From Roseovarius tolerans (GTDB lineage: Bacteria > Pseudomonadota > Alphaproteobacteria > Rhodobacterales > Rhodobacteraceae), in contig NZ_FOBO01000017.1 in NCBI RefSeq assembly GCF_900109855.1, positions 17,704-81,703 of the forward strand: a DNA stretch of 64,000 nt, in the 5' to 3' direction. The notes under the pieces were generated by a model that did not search any database, had not been told where the DNA came from, and worked only from the letters and a program-made list of their open reading frames with translations. Numbering within the stretch: the stretch's first letter is position 1; every line of letters begins with the position of its first letter. The position numbers and the translations under genes were made by a program. Below, piece by piece: positions 18,351-27,357 of this stretch.

Positions 18351-20987
18351 TCAGCCGGTCTTCTTGCGAGCAGCGGGCTTCTTGGCAGCAGGCTTTTTCG
18401 CGGTCTTGCCGGGCTTGCCCTTCTTAGCCGATTTCTCGGCGATGAGTTCGACCGCCATGTCCGGCGTCACATCTGCGGGCTGCACGTCCTTCGGCAGCGT
18501 TGCATTGACTTTGCCCCATTTGACATAGGGGCCAAAGCGTCCGTCCATGATATGGATCGGGCCGCCTTCGCTGGGATGCTCGCCAAGATCGCGCAGCGGC
18601 TTGGCCGCCGCCCGCCCGCGCCCGCCGGGATTGGCGCGCTTTTCAGCCAGCAGTTCCACCGCGCGGTTCATCCCGATCTCGAACACATCCGCTGGATCCT
18701 TGAGATTGGCATAGACCGGTTTCGCGTCCTCGGGGCCCTGATGCATGATATAGGGGCCGAAGCGCCCGAAATTCGACTTGATTGTGCCGCCCTCGGGATG
18801 CTCGCCCACCTCACGCGGCAGGCTGAGCAGCGTCAGCGCCTTTTCCAGCGTCATTTCTTCGGCTTTCCAGCCCTTGGGCAGGCTGGCGCGGTCGGGTTTC
18901 TTGTTCTCTTCTGTCGCCTCGCCGCGTTGCACGTAAGGGCCGAACCGGCCAGAGCGCAGCGAAATCTCGTTGCCGTCCTCATCCTCGCCCAAAATCCGGT
19001 CGCCGTTTTCCGCCGCATCGCCGCCGATGGGGCGGGTGTAGCGGCATTCGGGGTAGTTGCCACAGCCGACGAACCCGCCCGAGCGCGAGGTCTTGAGGTG
19101 CAACTGCCCGGTGCCGCAGAGCGGGCATTGGCGCGGGTCGCCGCCATCTTCGCGGGGTGGGTAGAGCGTCGGGGCGAGCGCGTCGTCGAGCACGTCGAGC
19201 ACCTCGGAGATCCTCAGTTCCGAGGTCTCGGCGATGGCCGCCGAGAAATCGCGCCAGAACCGGTTGAGGATGTCCTTGTAATCCGCCTCGCCTGCGCTCA
19301 CGCGGTCGAGGTCTTCCTCGAGATTGGCGGTGAATTCGTAGCCCACATATTTGCGAAAGAAGTTGATCAGGAAGATCGTGACGATCCGTCCCTTGTCCTC
19401 GGGATAGAGGCGGTTCTGCTCCTTGCGGACATATTCGCGGTCCTGGATCGTGCCGAGCACGCTGGCATAGGTCGAGGGGCGACCGATGCCCAGCTCTTCC
19501 ATCTTCTTGACCAGCGTCGCCTCGGTATAGCGGGGCGGGGGCTGGGTGAAATGTTGCAGGCTGAGAACGGATTCATTCTCTGACATCACGGCGGCGGTCG
19601 TCTCGGTCCCGTCCTGTGCCTTGGCGAATTCAGGACGCAGCGAGGACTTGGCGAAGACCGCCTGGTCGCCCTGCGTGATCTGCGGCAGGCGGCGGTCGTC
19701 ATCGTCGCCCACGACGTCGTCGCGGCCCTCTTCATAGACCTTGAGAAAGCCGTCGAAGAGCATGACCTGCCCGGTGGCGCGCAAGCCCACCTGACCGTCG
19801 TCGCTGCCGATCTCGACTGTCGTGCGCTCCAGCCGGGCGGCGGCCATCTGGCAGGCGAGGGTGCGCTTCCAGATCAGATCATAGAGCTTGCGCTGATCGG
19901 CGTCGGTGCTCTTTATCTTGCCCGCGTCGCGCGTCATCTCGGTGGGGCGAATGCACTCATGTGCTTCCTGCGCGTTCTTGGCCTTGTTCTTGTACATGCG
20001 CGGGCTTTTGGGCATGTAGTCCTCGCCGTAGCGGTCCTTGATCGCGTCGCGCGCGGCCATCACCGCCTCGGGGGCCATGTCGATGCCATCGGTCCGCATA
20101 TAGGTGATATAGCCCGCCTCATAGAGGCGCTGCGCCGCGCTCATGCATTGCTTGGCCCCCATGCCGAACTTGCGGCTGGCCTCCTGCTGAAGGGTCGATG
20201 TCATGAACGGGGCCGAGGGGTTGCGCGTGCCGGGCTTGGCCTCGACCGAGCTGACTGTCAGAGCGCGTGAGGCCACGGCCTGTACGGCCATTTCGGCCTG
20301 CGTCGCGTTCTCCAGATCGAATTTGTCGAGCTTCTTGCCCGCGAGTGTCACCAACCGCGCCTCGAACTCCTGACCGCGCGGGGTGGCGAGCAGCGCCTTC
20401 ACGGACCAGTATTCACGCGCGTTGAACGCCTCGATTTCCATCTCGCGCTCGACGATGAGGCGCAGGCAGACCGACTGCACGCGCCCCGCCGAGCGCGCGC
20501 CGGGCAGCTTGCGCCAGAGCACCGGGGAGAGGTTGAAGCCGACGAGATAATCAAGCGCGCGGCGCGCCAGATAGGCCTCGACCAGCGGCGCATCGACCTG
20601 CCGTGGGTTCTTCATCGCCTCGGTGACGGCGGTCTTGGTGATCGCGTTGAACACCACGCGGCTGACCGGCGTGTCTTTCTTGATGACCTTGCGTTTGCGC
20701 AGGGTTTCCTCGAGATGCCAGCTGATCGCCTCGCCCTCGCGGTCGGGGTCAGTGGCGAGAATGAGCGCATTGTCATCCTTGAGCGCGTCGGCGATGGCCT
20801 TTACGTGTTTGCGGCTGTCAGCGCCCACTTCCCATGTCATGTCGAAGCCGTTCTCGGGATCGACCGAGCCATCCTTTGGGGGTAGGTCGCGGACATGGCC
20901 ATAGCTTGCCAGAACCGTGTAGCCATCGCCTAGATACTTGTTGATCGTCTTGGCTTTGGCGGGCGATTCGACAACGACAACGGGCAT
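18351..20987 (-). CDS. topA: DNA topoisomerase I
   Basis: 878 aa from the ATG at 20987 (MPVVVVESPAKAKTINKYLG, the standard TopA N-terminus; a longer frame to 21044 lacks conservation). The Toprim acidic residues are present (ATDPDREGEAISWHL). The active-site tyrosine lies in GYITYMRTDGIDM. A four-Cys zinc ribbon follows (CPLCGTGQLHL...GCGNYPEC), then repeated C-terminal domains (RFGPYVQRG, NFGRFGPYIMHQGPE, RFGPYVKWGK) and a Lys/Ala-rich tail. It relaxes negatively supercoiled DNA. It is followed by a convergent-free gap toward scoA. Confidence 0.97.
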   Translation of the reverse strand: MPVVVVESPAKAKTINKYLGDGYTVLASYGHVRDLPPKDGSVDPENGFDMTWEVGADSRKHVKAIADALKDDNALILATDPDREGEAISWHLEETLRKRKVIKKDTPVSRVVFNAITKTAVTEAMKNPRQVDAPLVEAYLARRALDYLVGFNLSPVLWRKLPGARSAGRVQSVCLRLIVEREMEIEAFNAREYWSVKALLATPRGQEFEARLVTLAGKKLDKFDLENATQAEMAVQAVASRALTVSSVEAKPGTRNPSAPFMTSTLQQEASRKFGMGAKQCMSAAQRLYEAGYITYMRTDGIDMAPEAVMAARDAIKDRYGEDYMPKSPRMYKNKAKNAQEAHECIRPTEMTRDAGKIKSTDADQRKLYDLIWKRTLACQMAAARLERTTVEIGSDDGQVGLRATGQVMLFDGFLKVYEEGRDDVVGDDDDRRLPQITQGDQAVFAKSSLRPEFAKAQDGTETTAAVMSENESVLSLQHFTQPPPRYTEATLVKKMEELGIGRPSTYASVLGTIQDREYVRKEQNRLYPEDKGRIVTIFLINFFRKYVGYEFTANLEEDLDRVSAGEADYKDILNRFWRDFSAAIAETSELRISEVLDVLDDALAPTLYPPREDGGDPRQCPLCGTGQLHLKTSRSGGFVGCGNYPECRYTRPIGGDAAENGDRILGEDEDGNEISLRSGRFGPYVQRGEATEENKKPDRASLPKGWKAEEMTLEKALTLLSLPREVGEHPEGGTIKSNFGRFGPYIMHQGPEDAKPVYANLKDPADVFEIGMNRAVELLAEKRANPGGRGRAAAKPLRDLGEHPSEGGPIHIMDGRFGPYVKWGKVNATLPKDVQPADVTPDMAVELIAEKSAKKGKPGKTAKKPAAKKPAARKKTG

Positions 20988-21085
20988 GGGCACTCCTTCC
21001 GACTCAGGTCGAGGCTTATGGCGGCGCAACATGTGGGCTGGCAAGGGGAATTGTCAATGTGGCTGATGGGACCGTCGGCGCAGGA

Positions 21086-22226
21086 TCAGCGGGCGAGGGA
21101 GAGTAGCCCGCCGGCCTGGCGGGTGATGCGACCGTCGAGTTCGAGATCGACCAGCACCGGGGCGACGGCGCGTGCGGGGGCACTGAGGTCGCGGATCAAC
21201 TGATCCTCGGCGAGTGGCGAGGGGCCGAGGCGTTGCAGGATCTGCTGGTGCAGCGCGGCGGTGTCGCGCAGGCTGCGAGAGGCCGGTCCCGGCGTGGTTT
21301 CAAAAGGCATTTCCGCCTGTGTTTCCTGCGGCTTGTCGGTTGGCAGTGCCTCGATCACGTCGGCGGCGCTGCGCACCAGTGTGGCCCCGTCGCGGATCAG
21401 CATGTTGCAGCCTGAGGCGCGGGCGTCGATGGGGTGGCCGGGCACGGCGAGCACCTCACGGCCCTGATCGAGAGCGGTGCGTGCGGTGATCAGAGACCCG
21501 GATTTAGCGGCCGCCTCGACCACGACCACAGCATGTGCCAGTCCGCTGATCAGGCGGTTGCGGCTGGGGAAGTGGCGGGCCTGGGGGATGAGGCCGATGG
21601 GCTGTTCCCAGAGGCGCAGGCCGGTCGTGTGGATATCAGCGGCAAGGGGGGTGTTTTGGCAGGATAGATCACGTCGACGCCGTCGGCCATGACGGCCACG
21701 GTGCCGCCCTTGAGGCTGGCCAGAAGGGCGGCGGTATCGACGCCGCGGGCGAGATCGGAGACGACAGTATAGCCCTGCTCCGATAGCTCTGCCGCGAGAG
21801 ACCGGGCCATGCGGGTGCCGAGCGATGAGGCGTTCCGCGCGCCCACGAGGGCGACCGTCGGGCGGTCGAGAACGGCCATATCGCCCATCACCCAGAGGAC
21901 GGGCGGGGCGTCGTGCAGATCGCGTAGGGCTTGGGATACTTGGCATCCGCGTGCGTGAGCATCGTCGCGCCCGCCGCATGGCCCGCGCGCAATTCGGCCT
22001 CGGCCACGCGCGCAGGGCAGGGGGTGTAGTCGGTGACACCGGCGGCGCGGGCGACTTCGGGCAGCGCTGCGAGGGCGGCGTGTGCGCTGCCGTGTTCGCT
22101 GAGGAGCCGGTGAAAGGTCGCCGGGCCGACCCGGCGGGAGCGCAAGAGGCGAAGCCATGACACCCGATCATCTTCCGTGGTGGGTGGGAGTTGGGGGTGA
22201 GTGGAAGGATGTGTATCTTCGGGCAT
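21086..22226 (-). pseudogene. dprA: dprA (DNA processing protein A), broken by two single-base frameshifts
   Basis: The DprA reading continues through three frames. Frame 1 from the ATG at 22226 runs to DAKYPK (WLRLLRSRRVGPATFHRLLSEHGS, a HhH/SAM-like N-domain). A second frame then carries ALRDLHDAPPVLWVMGD, VALVGARNASSLGTRMARSLAAELSEQGY, VSDLARGVDTAAL and VDVIYPA. A third frame carries LISGLAHAVVVVEAAAKSGSLITARTALDQGREVLAVPGHP plus the winged-helix C-terminus. Inserting one G near 21930 (AAGCCC to AAGGCCC) and one G near 21657 (GCCAAAAC to GCCGAAAAC) restores an intact DprA. DprA loads RecA on incoming DNA in transformation. Either this is a recent pseudogene or the assembly has two homopolymer-type errors. 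Confidence 0.85.
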
Positions 22227-22260
22227 CCGTGACCTCGCCTACTTGCCGGATCATGGATAG

Positions 22261-22535
22261 CGCGGGCAAGGTCAATGCCCGGTAGACCGAAATCGGGTGA
22301 GTCGCGAGTTTTTCGGGAATTCCGCCTAAGCTTTTGAGATGGGGCGTTAATTATTTGTGTGTCCGGGAATTGGCCGCTGTCGGTATCGCGTTGGTAGCGG
22401 ATGCGGGCGGTGCTGACGGGGGCCGGATGTGGCCGGGGCGTGCGGGGCTGGCACGGAATGGCAAGGTTTGCGCCGGGCGGGTCGGGTGGAATTGAGTATT
22501 TTTGGCAAGATGAAGGCGGGCGGGGTGGTCTGGCT
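22261..22535. repeat. Long imperfect direct repeat, copy 1
   Basis: About 275 bp that reappear in the same orientation at 24993-25273. Shared blocks in order include GCGCGGGCAAGGT-AATGCCC, GAAATCGGGTGAGTCGCG, CGCCTAAG, a GTTAATTA block, GTATCGCGT, GCTGACGGGGGCCGG and, at the right end, the ATTTTTGG-AAGATGAAGGCG stretch. The copies have diverged by scattered substitutions and small indels. The copy lies between dprA and the hydroxylase/acyltransferase gene; no gene is visible in 22227-22662. Confidence 0.8.
22494..22515 (+). repeat. Short dispersed intergenic motif, occurrence 1
   Basis: 22 bp beginning GAGTATTTTTGGCAAGATGA. The identical 22-mer recurs at 30880-30901, and diverged forms occur at 25233-25254 and 25290-25310, always outside genes. 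I recall similar sequence in intergenic regions of Rhodobacteraceae, but cannot verify this here. Confidence 0.75.
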
Positions 22536-22662
22536 TGGGTGGCCCGTTGGGTGGGGCTTACCTGTGGTTCTTCATGAGGTATGCGATGGGTGTTCTAAGC
22601 CGCCAAGCGAGAGGTAGCGTTCGTTCAACTGGAGCGAAAGTGTTAAGTGATTGCCATCTTGA

Positions 22663-24804
22663 TCACGACGTCCATGATTTGGCTCTGCCAGCGCCCGGCA
22701 TGGCCTCCGCCACGCGGCTTCCGAAGATCTTTGTGTACATACGAAACGGCTTCAGCGTCCGCTCGAAAAGTGCCGCAAAGGCAAAACACACAGTCAGCGT
22801 GAGCCCCAACAGCCACAGATCGTACCCCGGCAGGCTTTCGGGCAAAGTGGCGTCCAGAAGGTGCAGGGTCGGATAATGCATCACATAAATCGAGAAGCTG
22901 CCCCCTGCGACCCAGTGCACAGCGCGGGCAACCCTTCCTTCTGTCCGCTGCGGCGCGTGCATCGCGAGACGCCGCACTCCGACAAGATGGATGGCGATAC
23001 AGATCGCAATGACCGAATTCCAAAGCACCTCGTTGGAATAGACCAGCACCGCATGATGGCTCATCGGCTGCAGCGCCTGCTGGGTCACATGTTCCAGCAG
23101 CTGCGGCAGGCCGGACGCTTTCAGCGTGACCAGACTCATGAGACTGCTGACCACCATAAGCCACGACCGGGCCCTCGACGGCGCGGACGTGTCGTTGGAT
23201 GCGGCATTGCGCCAGACGATCACACCCAGCCACCACGCCGGAAACAGTGCCAGAACCGGAATGCCAACCAGCAAGACAAGCGTGGCCAGGACTACGATGC
23301 GCATCGCACCGCGCAGAAACATGATGCTGCCGAACATCAGGTAGAAGCCGACCTCGTAGCTCAGCGACCAGATCGGCCCGTTCGTGCCCAGCCGGACCCA
23401 ATCCGACAACCCCGTCCACAGGTTCGTCGCGGTCAATCCACGCCACAAGAACTCGCCGACAGGCAACGCCTGATAATAGTGCTCGGGATAGGCCGTCATG
23501 TCGATGCGCGTACCGATGGCGTCAAAGATCAACGTTAGTAGCAGCGCCGGAACCAGGACCGATGCGATTCTAGTGACCCTGTTGAAGGCAAAGCGCCCAA
23601 GTGTCTGATCGCGGCCCGCTGCATAGGCGATTACCACGCCGGATAGCACAAAGAACACGACCACGGCGTCACTGGCGATATTCCACTCTCTGAGGAAATA
23701 GTAGTCACCGCGTGTGAACCGGAGATGTGCCATATGGCCGAACAGGACGGCCAGTGCAGCAGCGGCGCGCAACACGTCAAGCCACAGTGAGAATCCCTGC
23801 GTCATCGCCAGGTTGCCGGGCGCCACGGGCTGTGTGAGGCTGGGGCTGGGTTTCATCTGCTTGGCAAGGGCCCGCCAGCTTTCCCTGAACGGCAGGATAA
23901 GCGCGGCGACAAGGGTCGGATAGGGTTGCTCTGTCGGTTTGCCCGTCCCGTCCGACACACCGAAGGTCAGCTTTTCGCGCTCGGTCGGGATGTAGAGCGT
24001 GCCGAACATCCAGTCCCAGATCGCGAACACGGACCCGTAGTTCTTGTCATGGTGCTTGACCGCCACCGAGTGGTGCACCTGATGCTGCGCCGGCGAGATC
24101 AGGATCCGCTCGATGATCGGCCCGTAACTGATCCAGATGTGGCTGTGCCGGAAGTTTGCGCCCAGTGCGTTGAAGACGAAATAGAGCGCATTGGCCCCAC
24201 CGATCGTCGCGATATTGATCTGCCCGATGAACGCATAGAGCACGAGACCCTGCGCGATGCCCACCAGAACGGTCATCAGCAGGTTGCGTATCATCGGCTC
24301 GATCGGATGCACCCGTTGCACCGTGAGCGGCGTTAGCACGTCGGCCGAATGGTGCACTGCATGGAAGGGCCAGAGAAACCCCCATTCATGATGCGCCCGA
24401 TGCGCCCAGTATTTGCAGAAATCCGACGTGACAACGATGATCAGCGTGACGATCAGGCCGCGCTGCCAGGTGATCGGCGGCGGGGTGAAATCCGCGCTGG
24501 CTAGATTCAACAAAAGCGTATAGGCAACGGTCGTCGGAAAGAAGACCGCGCTGGTAAAACCCAGCGCGATGAACACGCGGCTTGCGAAGAAAAGCTTTAT
24601 ATCCAGTAGATTGGACCTGTGCCGATACACCTCTTTCGGGACCAGCCACTTGATGAAACTGCCGGACGTGCCTTGGTATTTCCAGACAAGAAAGGCGATA
24701 ATAATCGAACAGCATAGATAAAAGAGGGAATAGCGCACGTTCAGGTCGAACGGCGCTGCAAGCAAGCTGTCGATAAGTACCTGTATTGTTTCCACGTTCG
24801 ACAC
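22663..24804 (-). CDS. Fusion protein: fatty-acid hydroxylase (sterol-desaturase family) plus acyltransferase-3
   Basis: 713 aa. Residues ~1-330 form a membrane-bound di-iron fatty acid hydroxylase/sterol desaturase: hydrophobic helices plus the histidine clusters WAHRAHHE, FHAVHHS and HQVHHSV..HHDKNYG. Residues ~345-690 form an acyltransferase-3 domain (NodX/OafA type) with some ten helices, VLFGHMAHLRF, VVVFFVLSGVVIAY, NGPIWSLSYEVGFYLMFG and GGSFSIYVMHYP. A C-terminal basic tail follows. Each half is normally a separate enzyme; together they suggest hydroxylation and O-acylation of one lipid or glycolipid at the inner membrane, which is inference. Codon and base composition look less GC-rich than the neighbours. 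It stands alone between two long direct repeats, suggesting acquisition. Confidence 0.85.
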   Translation of the reverse strand: MSNVETIQVLIDSLLAAPFDLNVRYSLFYLCCSIIIAFLVWKYQGTSGSFIKWLVPKEVYRHRSNLLDIKLFFASRVFIALGFTSAVFFPTTVAYTLLLNLASADFTPPPITWQRGLIVTLIIVVTSDFCKYWAHRAHHEWGFLWPFHAVHHSADVLTPLTVQRVHPIEPMIRNLLMTVLVGIAQGLVLYAFIGQINIATIGGANALYFVFNALGANFRHSHIWISYGPIIERILISPAQHQVHHSVAVKHHDKNYGSVFAIWDWMFGTLYIPTEREKLTFGVSDGTGKPTEQPYPTLVAALILPFRESWRALAKQMKPSPSLTQPVAPGNLAMTQGFSLWLDVLRAAAALAVLFGHMAHLRFTRGDYYFLREWNIASDAVVVFFVLSGVVIAYAAGRDQTLGRFAFNRVTRIASVLVPALLLTLIFDAIGTRIDMTAYPEHYYQALPVGEFLWRGLTATNLWTGLSDWVRLGTNGPIWSLSYEVGFYLMFGSIMFLRGAMRIVVLATLVLLVGIPVLALFPAWWLGVIVWRNAASNDTSAPSRARSWLMVVSSLMSLVTLKASGLPQLLEHVTQQALQPMSHHAVLVYSNEVLWNSVIAICIAIHLVGVRRLAMHAPQRTEGRVARAVHWVAGGSFSIYVMHYPTLHLLDATLPESLPGYDLWLLGLTLTVCFAFAALFERTLKPFRMYTKIFGSRVAEAMPGAGRAKSWTS

Positions 24805-24948
24805 GGTCCTCGTTTTTCGGGCAGCTTAGAGAGCCAGTGTGGCATAAGTGCGGCCACTCCCTGTTCGTGTCGGGAAAACTGGGGCTTTGAAGATTCATTC
24901 GAATTCTTAGGGGCCTCGTGGTTTGCGCGCGTCGGAAACGGGACCAAC

Positions 24949-24984
24949 CTCTGCGCCCTCTGCGCCCTCTGCGCCCTCTGCGTC
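24949..24984. repeat. Short tandem repeat, four 9-bp units
   Basis: CTCTGCGCC occurs three times in succession, followed by a fourth unit with one change (CTCTGCGTC). It lies in the gene-free region upstream of the hydroxylase/acyltransferase gene and immediately left of long repeat copy 2. Confidence 0.85.
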
Positions 24985-24992
24985 TGTCGCGG

Positions 24993-25273
24993 CGCGGGCA
25001 AGGTTAATGCCCGGTATACTGAAATCGGGTGAGTCGCGGTTTTTTGGGTTTTTCGCCTAAGGTTTGGAAATGTTGAGTTAATTACTTTTGTGTTCGAGAA
25101 GTGGCCATTGTCTGTATCGCGTCGGTGGCGGATGCTGGCGGGGCTGACGGGGGCCGGGTGTGACCGGGGCGCGCGGTGCGGGCACGGGTACGGGATGGCA
25201 AGGGGTGCGCTGGGCGGCCTTGGGCGGGATTTGGATATTTTTGGTAAGATGAAGGCGGGCGGGGTGGCCCGGC
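24993..25273. repeat. Long imperfect direct repeat, copy 2
   Basis: The second copy of the ~280-bp element described at 22261-22535, in the same orientation, on the other side of the hydroxylase/acyltransferase gene. It ends in the diverged short motif GGATATTTTTGGTAAGATGA (25233), and a further degenerate copy of that motif follows at 25290-25310. No credible gene overlaps it. Confidence 0.8.
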
Positions 25274-25473
25274 TTTGGTGTGGGGATTTGAGTATTTTGG
25301 GAAAGGTGAAATGGGGGGCTTGGGTGCGGCGTTTGGTGGGGTGAACTGCTGCTGGGGCTACTGGATACAATGGCCGGTCCCAGCCGGGAGCAGCCAGTGC
25401 AAAACAACTCGAGCCATCACACTCGAGTGCATTACGCCCAAAAGCGTATTTCGGAGCAGCGAACAGTTGCTAA

Positions 25474-25701
25474 CGGGCGCGCCGTAAAGCACTCTTCCCT
25501 CAATGGTATGTACTTGGGGAATGCCGGTTGATATACCATCCTGACCCAACTGATATCATTGCGAATTCAGGAGAATATGGCGCACTGGCCAAGACATTGG
25601 TTGCGTTGTCAAATCTTGAGTTCGCTCACGATGAGTTCGTATTCAGAATGCACGAAATAAACCTTGATTTATCCGCCAACCTCCGCATCGCGCTCATTTG
25701 A
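25474..25701 (+). pseudogene. Possible 3' remnant of an unidentified gene in low-GC DNA
   Basis: An open frame of 75 codons after an in-frame stop at 25471, ending in TGA at 25699-25701, without a plausible start codon. The translation (e.g. ALFPQWYVLGECRLIYHPDP, IIANSGEYGALAKTLVALSN, LEFAHDEFVFRMHEINLDLS) has normal-protein composition but AT-rich codons unlike the surrounding genes. I do not recognise a family. It could be the tail of a gene lost in a rearrangement, or chance. The rest of 24805-25731 holds only repeats and no other gene. Confidence 0.3.
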
Positions 25702-25731
25702 GCGACCTGTGGACCGTGTCACGCCCACCCC

Positions 25732-27153
25732 CTACGCCGCCGATCCCCCTACCGTAAGCCCGCCGATCAGCACCGTTGGCTGCCCGACGCCCACTGGCAC
25801 CCATTGGCCCTGCTTGCCGCAATTGCCCATGCCGGGATCGAGGGCCATGTCGTTGCCCAAGCCCCGGATCTGTTGCAGGGCCGTTGCGCCGTCGCCGATC
25901 AGGGTGGCGCCTTTGACCGGCGCGCCGATCTGGCCGTCTTTGACGCGGTAGGCCTCGGTGCAGGAAAAGACGAACTTGCCGTTGGTGATGTCGACCTGCC
26001 CGCCGCCGAAGCCGACGGCGTAGATGCCGTCCTTCATTTCCGCCACCAGATCGCCGGGGGTGGCGTCGCCGCCGAGCATGTAGGTGTTGGTCATGCGTGG
26101 CATGGGGGCGTGGGCGTAGCTCTCGCGGCGGCCGTTGCCGGTGGCCTCTACCCCCATCAGGCGGGCGTTCTGGCGGTCCTGCATGTAGCCCACAAGGATG
26201 CCGTCCTCGATCAGGACATTCTTGGCCGAGGGCGTGCCCTCGTCGTCGATGGTGATGCTGCCGCGCCGGTCGGGGATTGTGCCGTCATCAAGCACGGTGA
26301 CGCCGGGGGCGGCGATGCGTTGGCCCATGAGACCAGCGAAGGCGGATGAGCCCTTGCGGTTGAAGTCGCCCTCGAGCCCGTGGCCGATGGCCTCGTGCAG
26401 GAGGATGCCGGGCCAGCCGGGGCCGAGGACCACGTCCATCACGCCAGCGGGGGCGGCTTCGGCGGAGAGGTTCACCAGCGCGATGCGCAACGCTTCGCGG
26501 GTCTTGGCCTGCCAGTCGGCGGGCATCAGCAGGCCGTCGAGGCCGATGCGCCCGCCGCCCCCGGCGCTGCCGTTCTCGCGGCGGCCGTCCTGTTCGACGA
26601 TCACCGAGACGTTGACGCGGGTCATCGGGCGGATATCGGCCACTTGCGTGCCGTCGGGGCGCAGGATCACCACCTCTTGCAGTGAGGCGGCGATGGAGGC
26701 GGTGACCTGCACGACGCGGGGGTCGAGATCACGGGCGAAGGCGTCGATCTCGCGCAATGTATCGAGTTTGACCGGGAAGGCGGCCCCGGCAATCGGGTCG
26801 TCATCGGTATAGAGGTGGCGGTTGGTGCGCGCGGGGGCCGCCGACAAAGTGCCGCCGCCTTCGCCCACGGCAAGGCGGGCGGTCTCGACCGCGCGTTTGA
26901 GGGCGTCGTCGTTCACCTCGGAGGAATGGGCGTAGCCGGTGACCTCGCCGCGCACGGCGCGCAGGCCGAAGCCTTCGGAGGCGTCATAGGAGGCGGTCTT
27001 GACCCGGCCGTCGTCGAAGGTGAGCGCCTCGGCGCGGCGGCGTTCGAGAAAGAGCTCTCCGTCATCGGCGCCGCGCGTGGCCTCTTGCAGGTGCGAGAGC
27101 GCCGCATCCCGGTCAAGCAGGCTGTCGAAGGGGCGAAAGGCGGTGTCAGTCAT
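25732..27153 (-). CDS. tldD: Metalloprotease TldD
   Basis: 473 aa, the full length for TldD. Characteristic segments are [24 protein letters not shown] (described in part), the zinc motif [18 protein letters not shown] (HExxxH), [27 protein letters not shown] and [18 protein letters not shown]. TldD forms a heterodimer with TldE/PmbA (not in this window), which degrades unfolded or modified peptides and matures RiPPs such as microcin B17. It is divergent from the cytochrome oxidase operon, with an FNR-type box between them. Confidence 0.96.
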   Translation of the reverse strand: MTDTAFRPFDSLLDRDAALSHLQEATRGADDGELFLERRRAEALTFDDGRVKTASYDASEGFGLRAVRGEVTGYAHSSEVNDDALKRAVETARLAVGEGGGTLSAAPARTNRHLYTDDDPIAGAAFPVKLDTLREIDAFARDLDPRVVQVTASIAASLQEVVILRPDGTQVADIRPMTRVNVSVIVEQDGRRENGSAGGGGRIGLDGLLMPADWQAKTREALRIALVNLSAEAAPAGVMDVVLGPGWPGILLHEAIGHGLEGDFNRKGSSAFAGLMGQRIAAPGVTVLDDGTIPDRRGSITIDDEGTPSAKNVLIEDGILVGYMQDRQNARLMGVEATGNGRRESYAHAPMPRMTNTYMLGGDATPGDLVAEMKDGIYAVGFGGGQVDITNGKFVFSCTEAYRVKDGQIGAPVKGATLIGDGATALQQIRGLGNDMALDPGMGNCGKQGQWVPVGVGQPTVLIGGLTVGGSAA

Positions 27154-27198
27154 GGGGGCGCGTCCTATATGGTGTCGGGGTGCGGGGGCCGTGCGAAT

Positions 27199-27212
27199 TT
27201 GATCCAGATCAA
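27199..27212. promoter_or_regulatory. FnrL-type box between tldD and coxB
   Basis: TTGATCCAGATCAA is a perfect palindromic match to the FNR/FnrL consensus TTGAT-N4-ATCAA. It lies 46 bp upstream of the tldD start and about 146 bp upstream of coxB. Its location suggests oxygen-dependent control of the aa3 oxidase operon or of tldD. The motif is directly visible; regulation is inferred. Confidence 0.75.
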
Positions 27213-27357
27213 AAAAGCGTCCGTTTGCCGCAATGCTCTTTCTTGTCGTTTGCGGCAGAATATGGTTTTAGACAGCACCAAGACAACGGGATTCCGCCGC
27301 GTGCGGCGCAAGACCTGCCACAAAGACATGAACCGCTTCAACCGATCAGGGTGTAAA

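Noticed and set aside
18300..19583. Long open frame on the plus strand opposite topA
   Set aside because: It is a shadow of the high-GC codon pattern; topA on the other strand has complete domain motifs.
21650..21935. Programmed frameshifting in dprA
   Set aside because: No slippery heptamer or downstream structure typical of programmed shifts, and two separate shifts in one gene would be unprecedented; missing bases are simpler.
24949..24984. CRISPR-like array
   Set aside because: Units are only 9 bp and directly adjacent, with no spacers and no cas genes.
22261..25310. Insertion sequence or composite transposon
   Set aside because: No transposase, no terminal inverted repeats and no short target duplication were found; the flanking repeats are long, direct and diverged.
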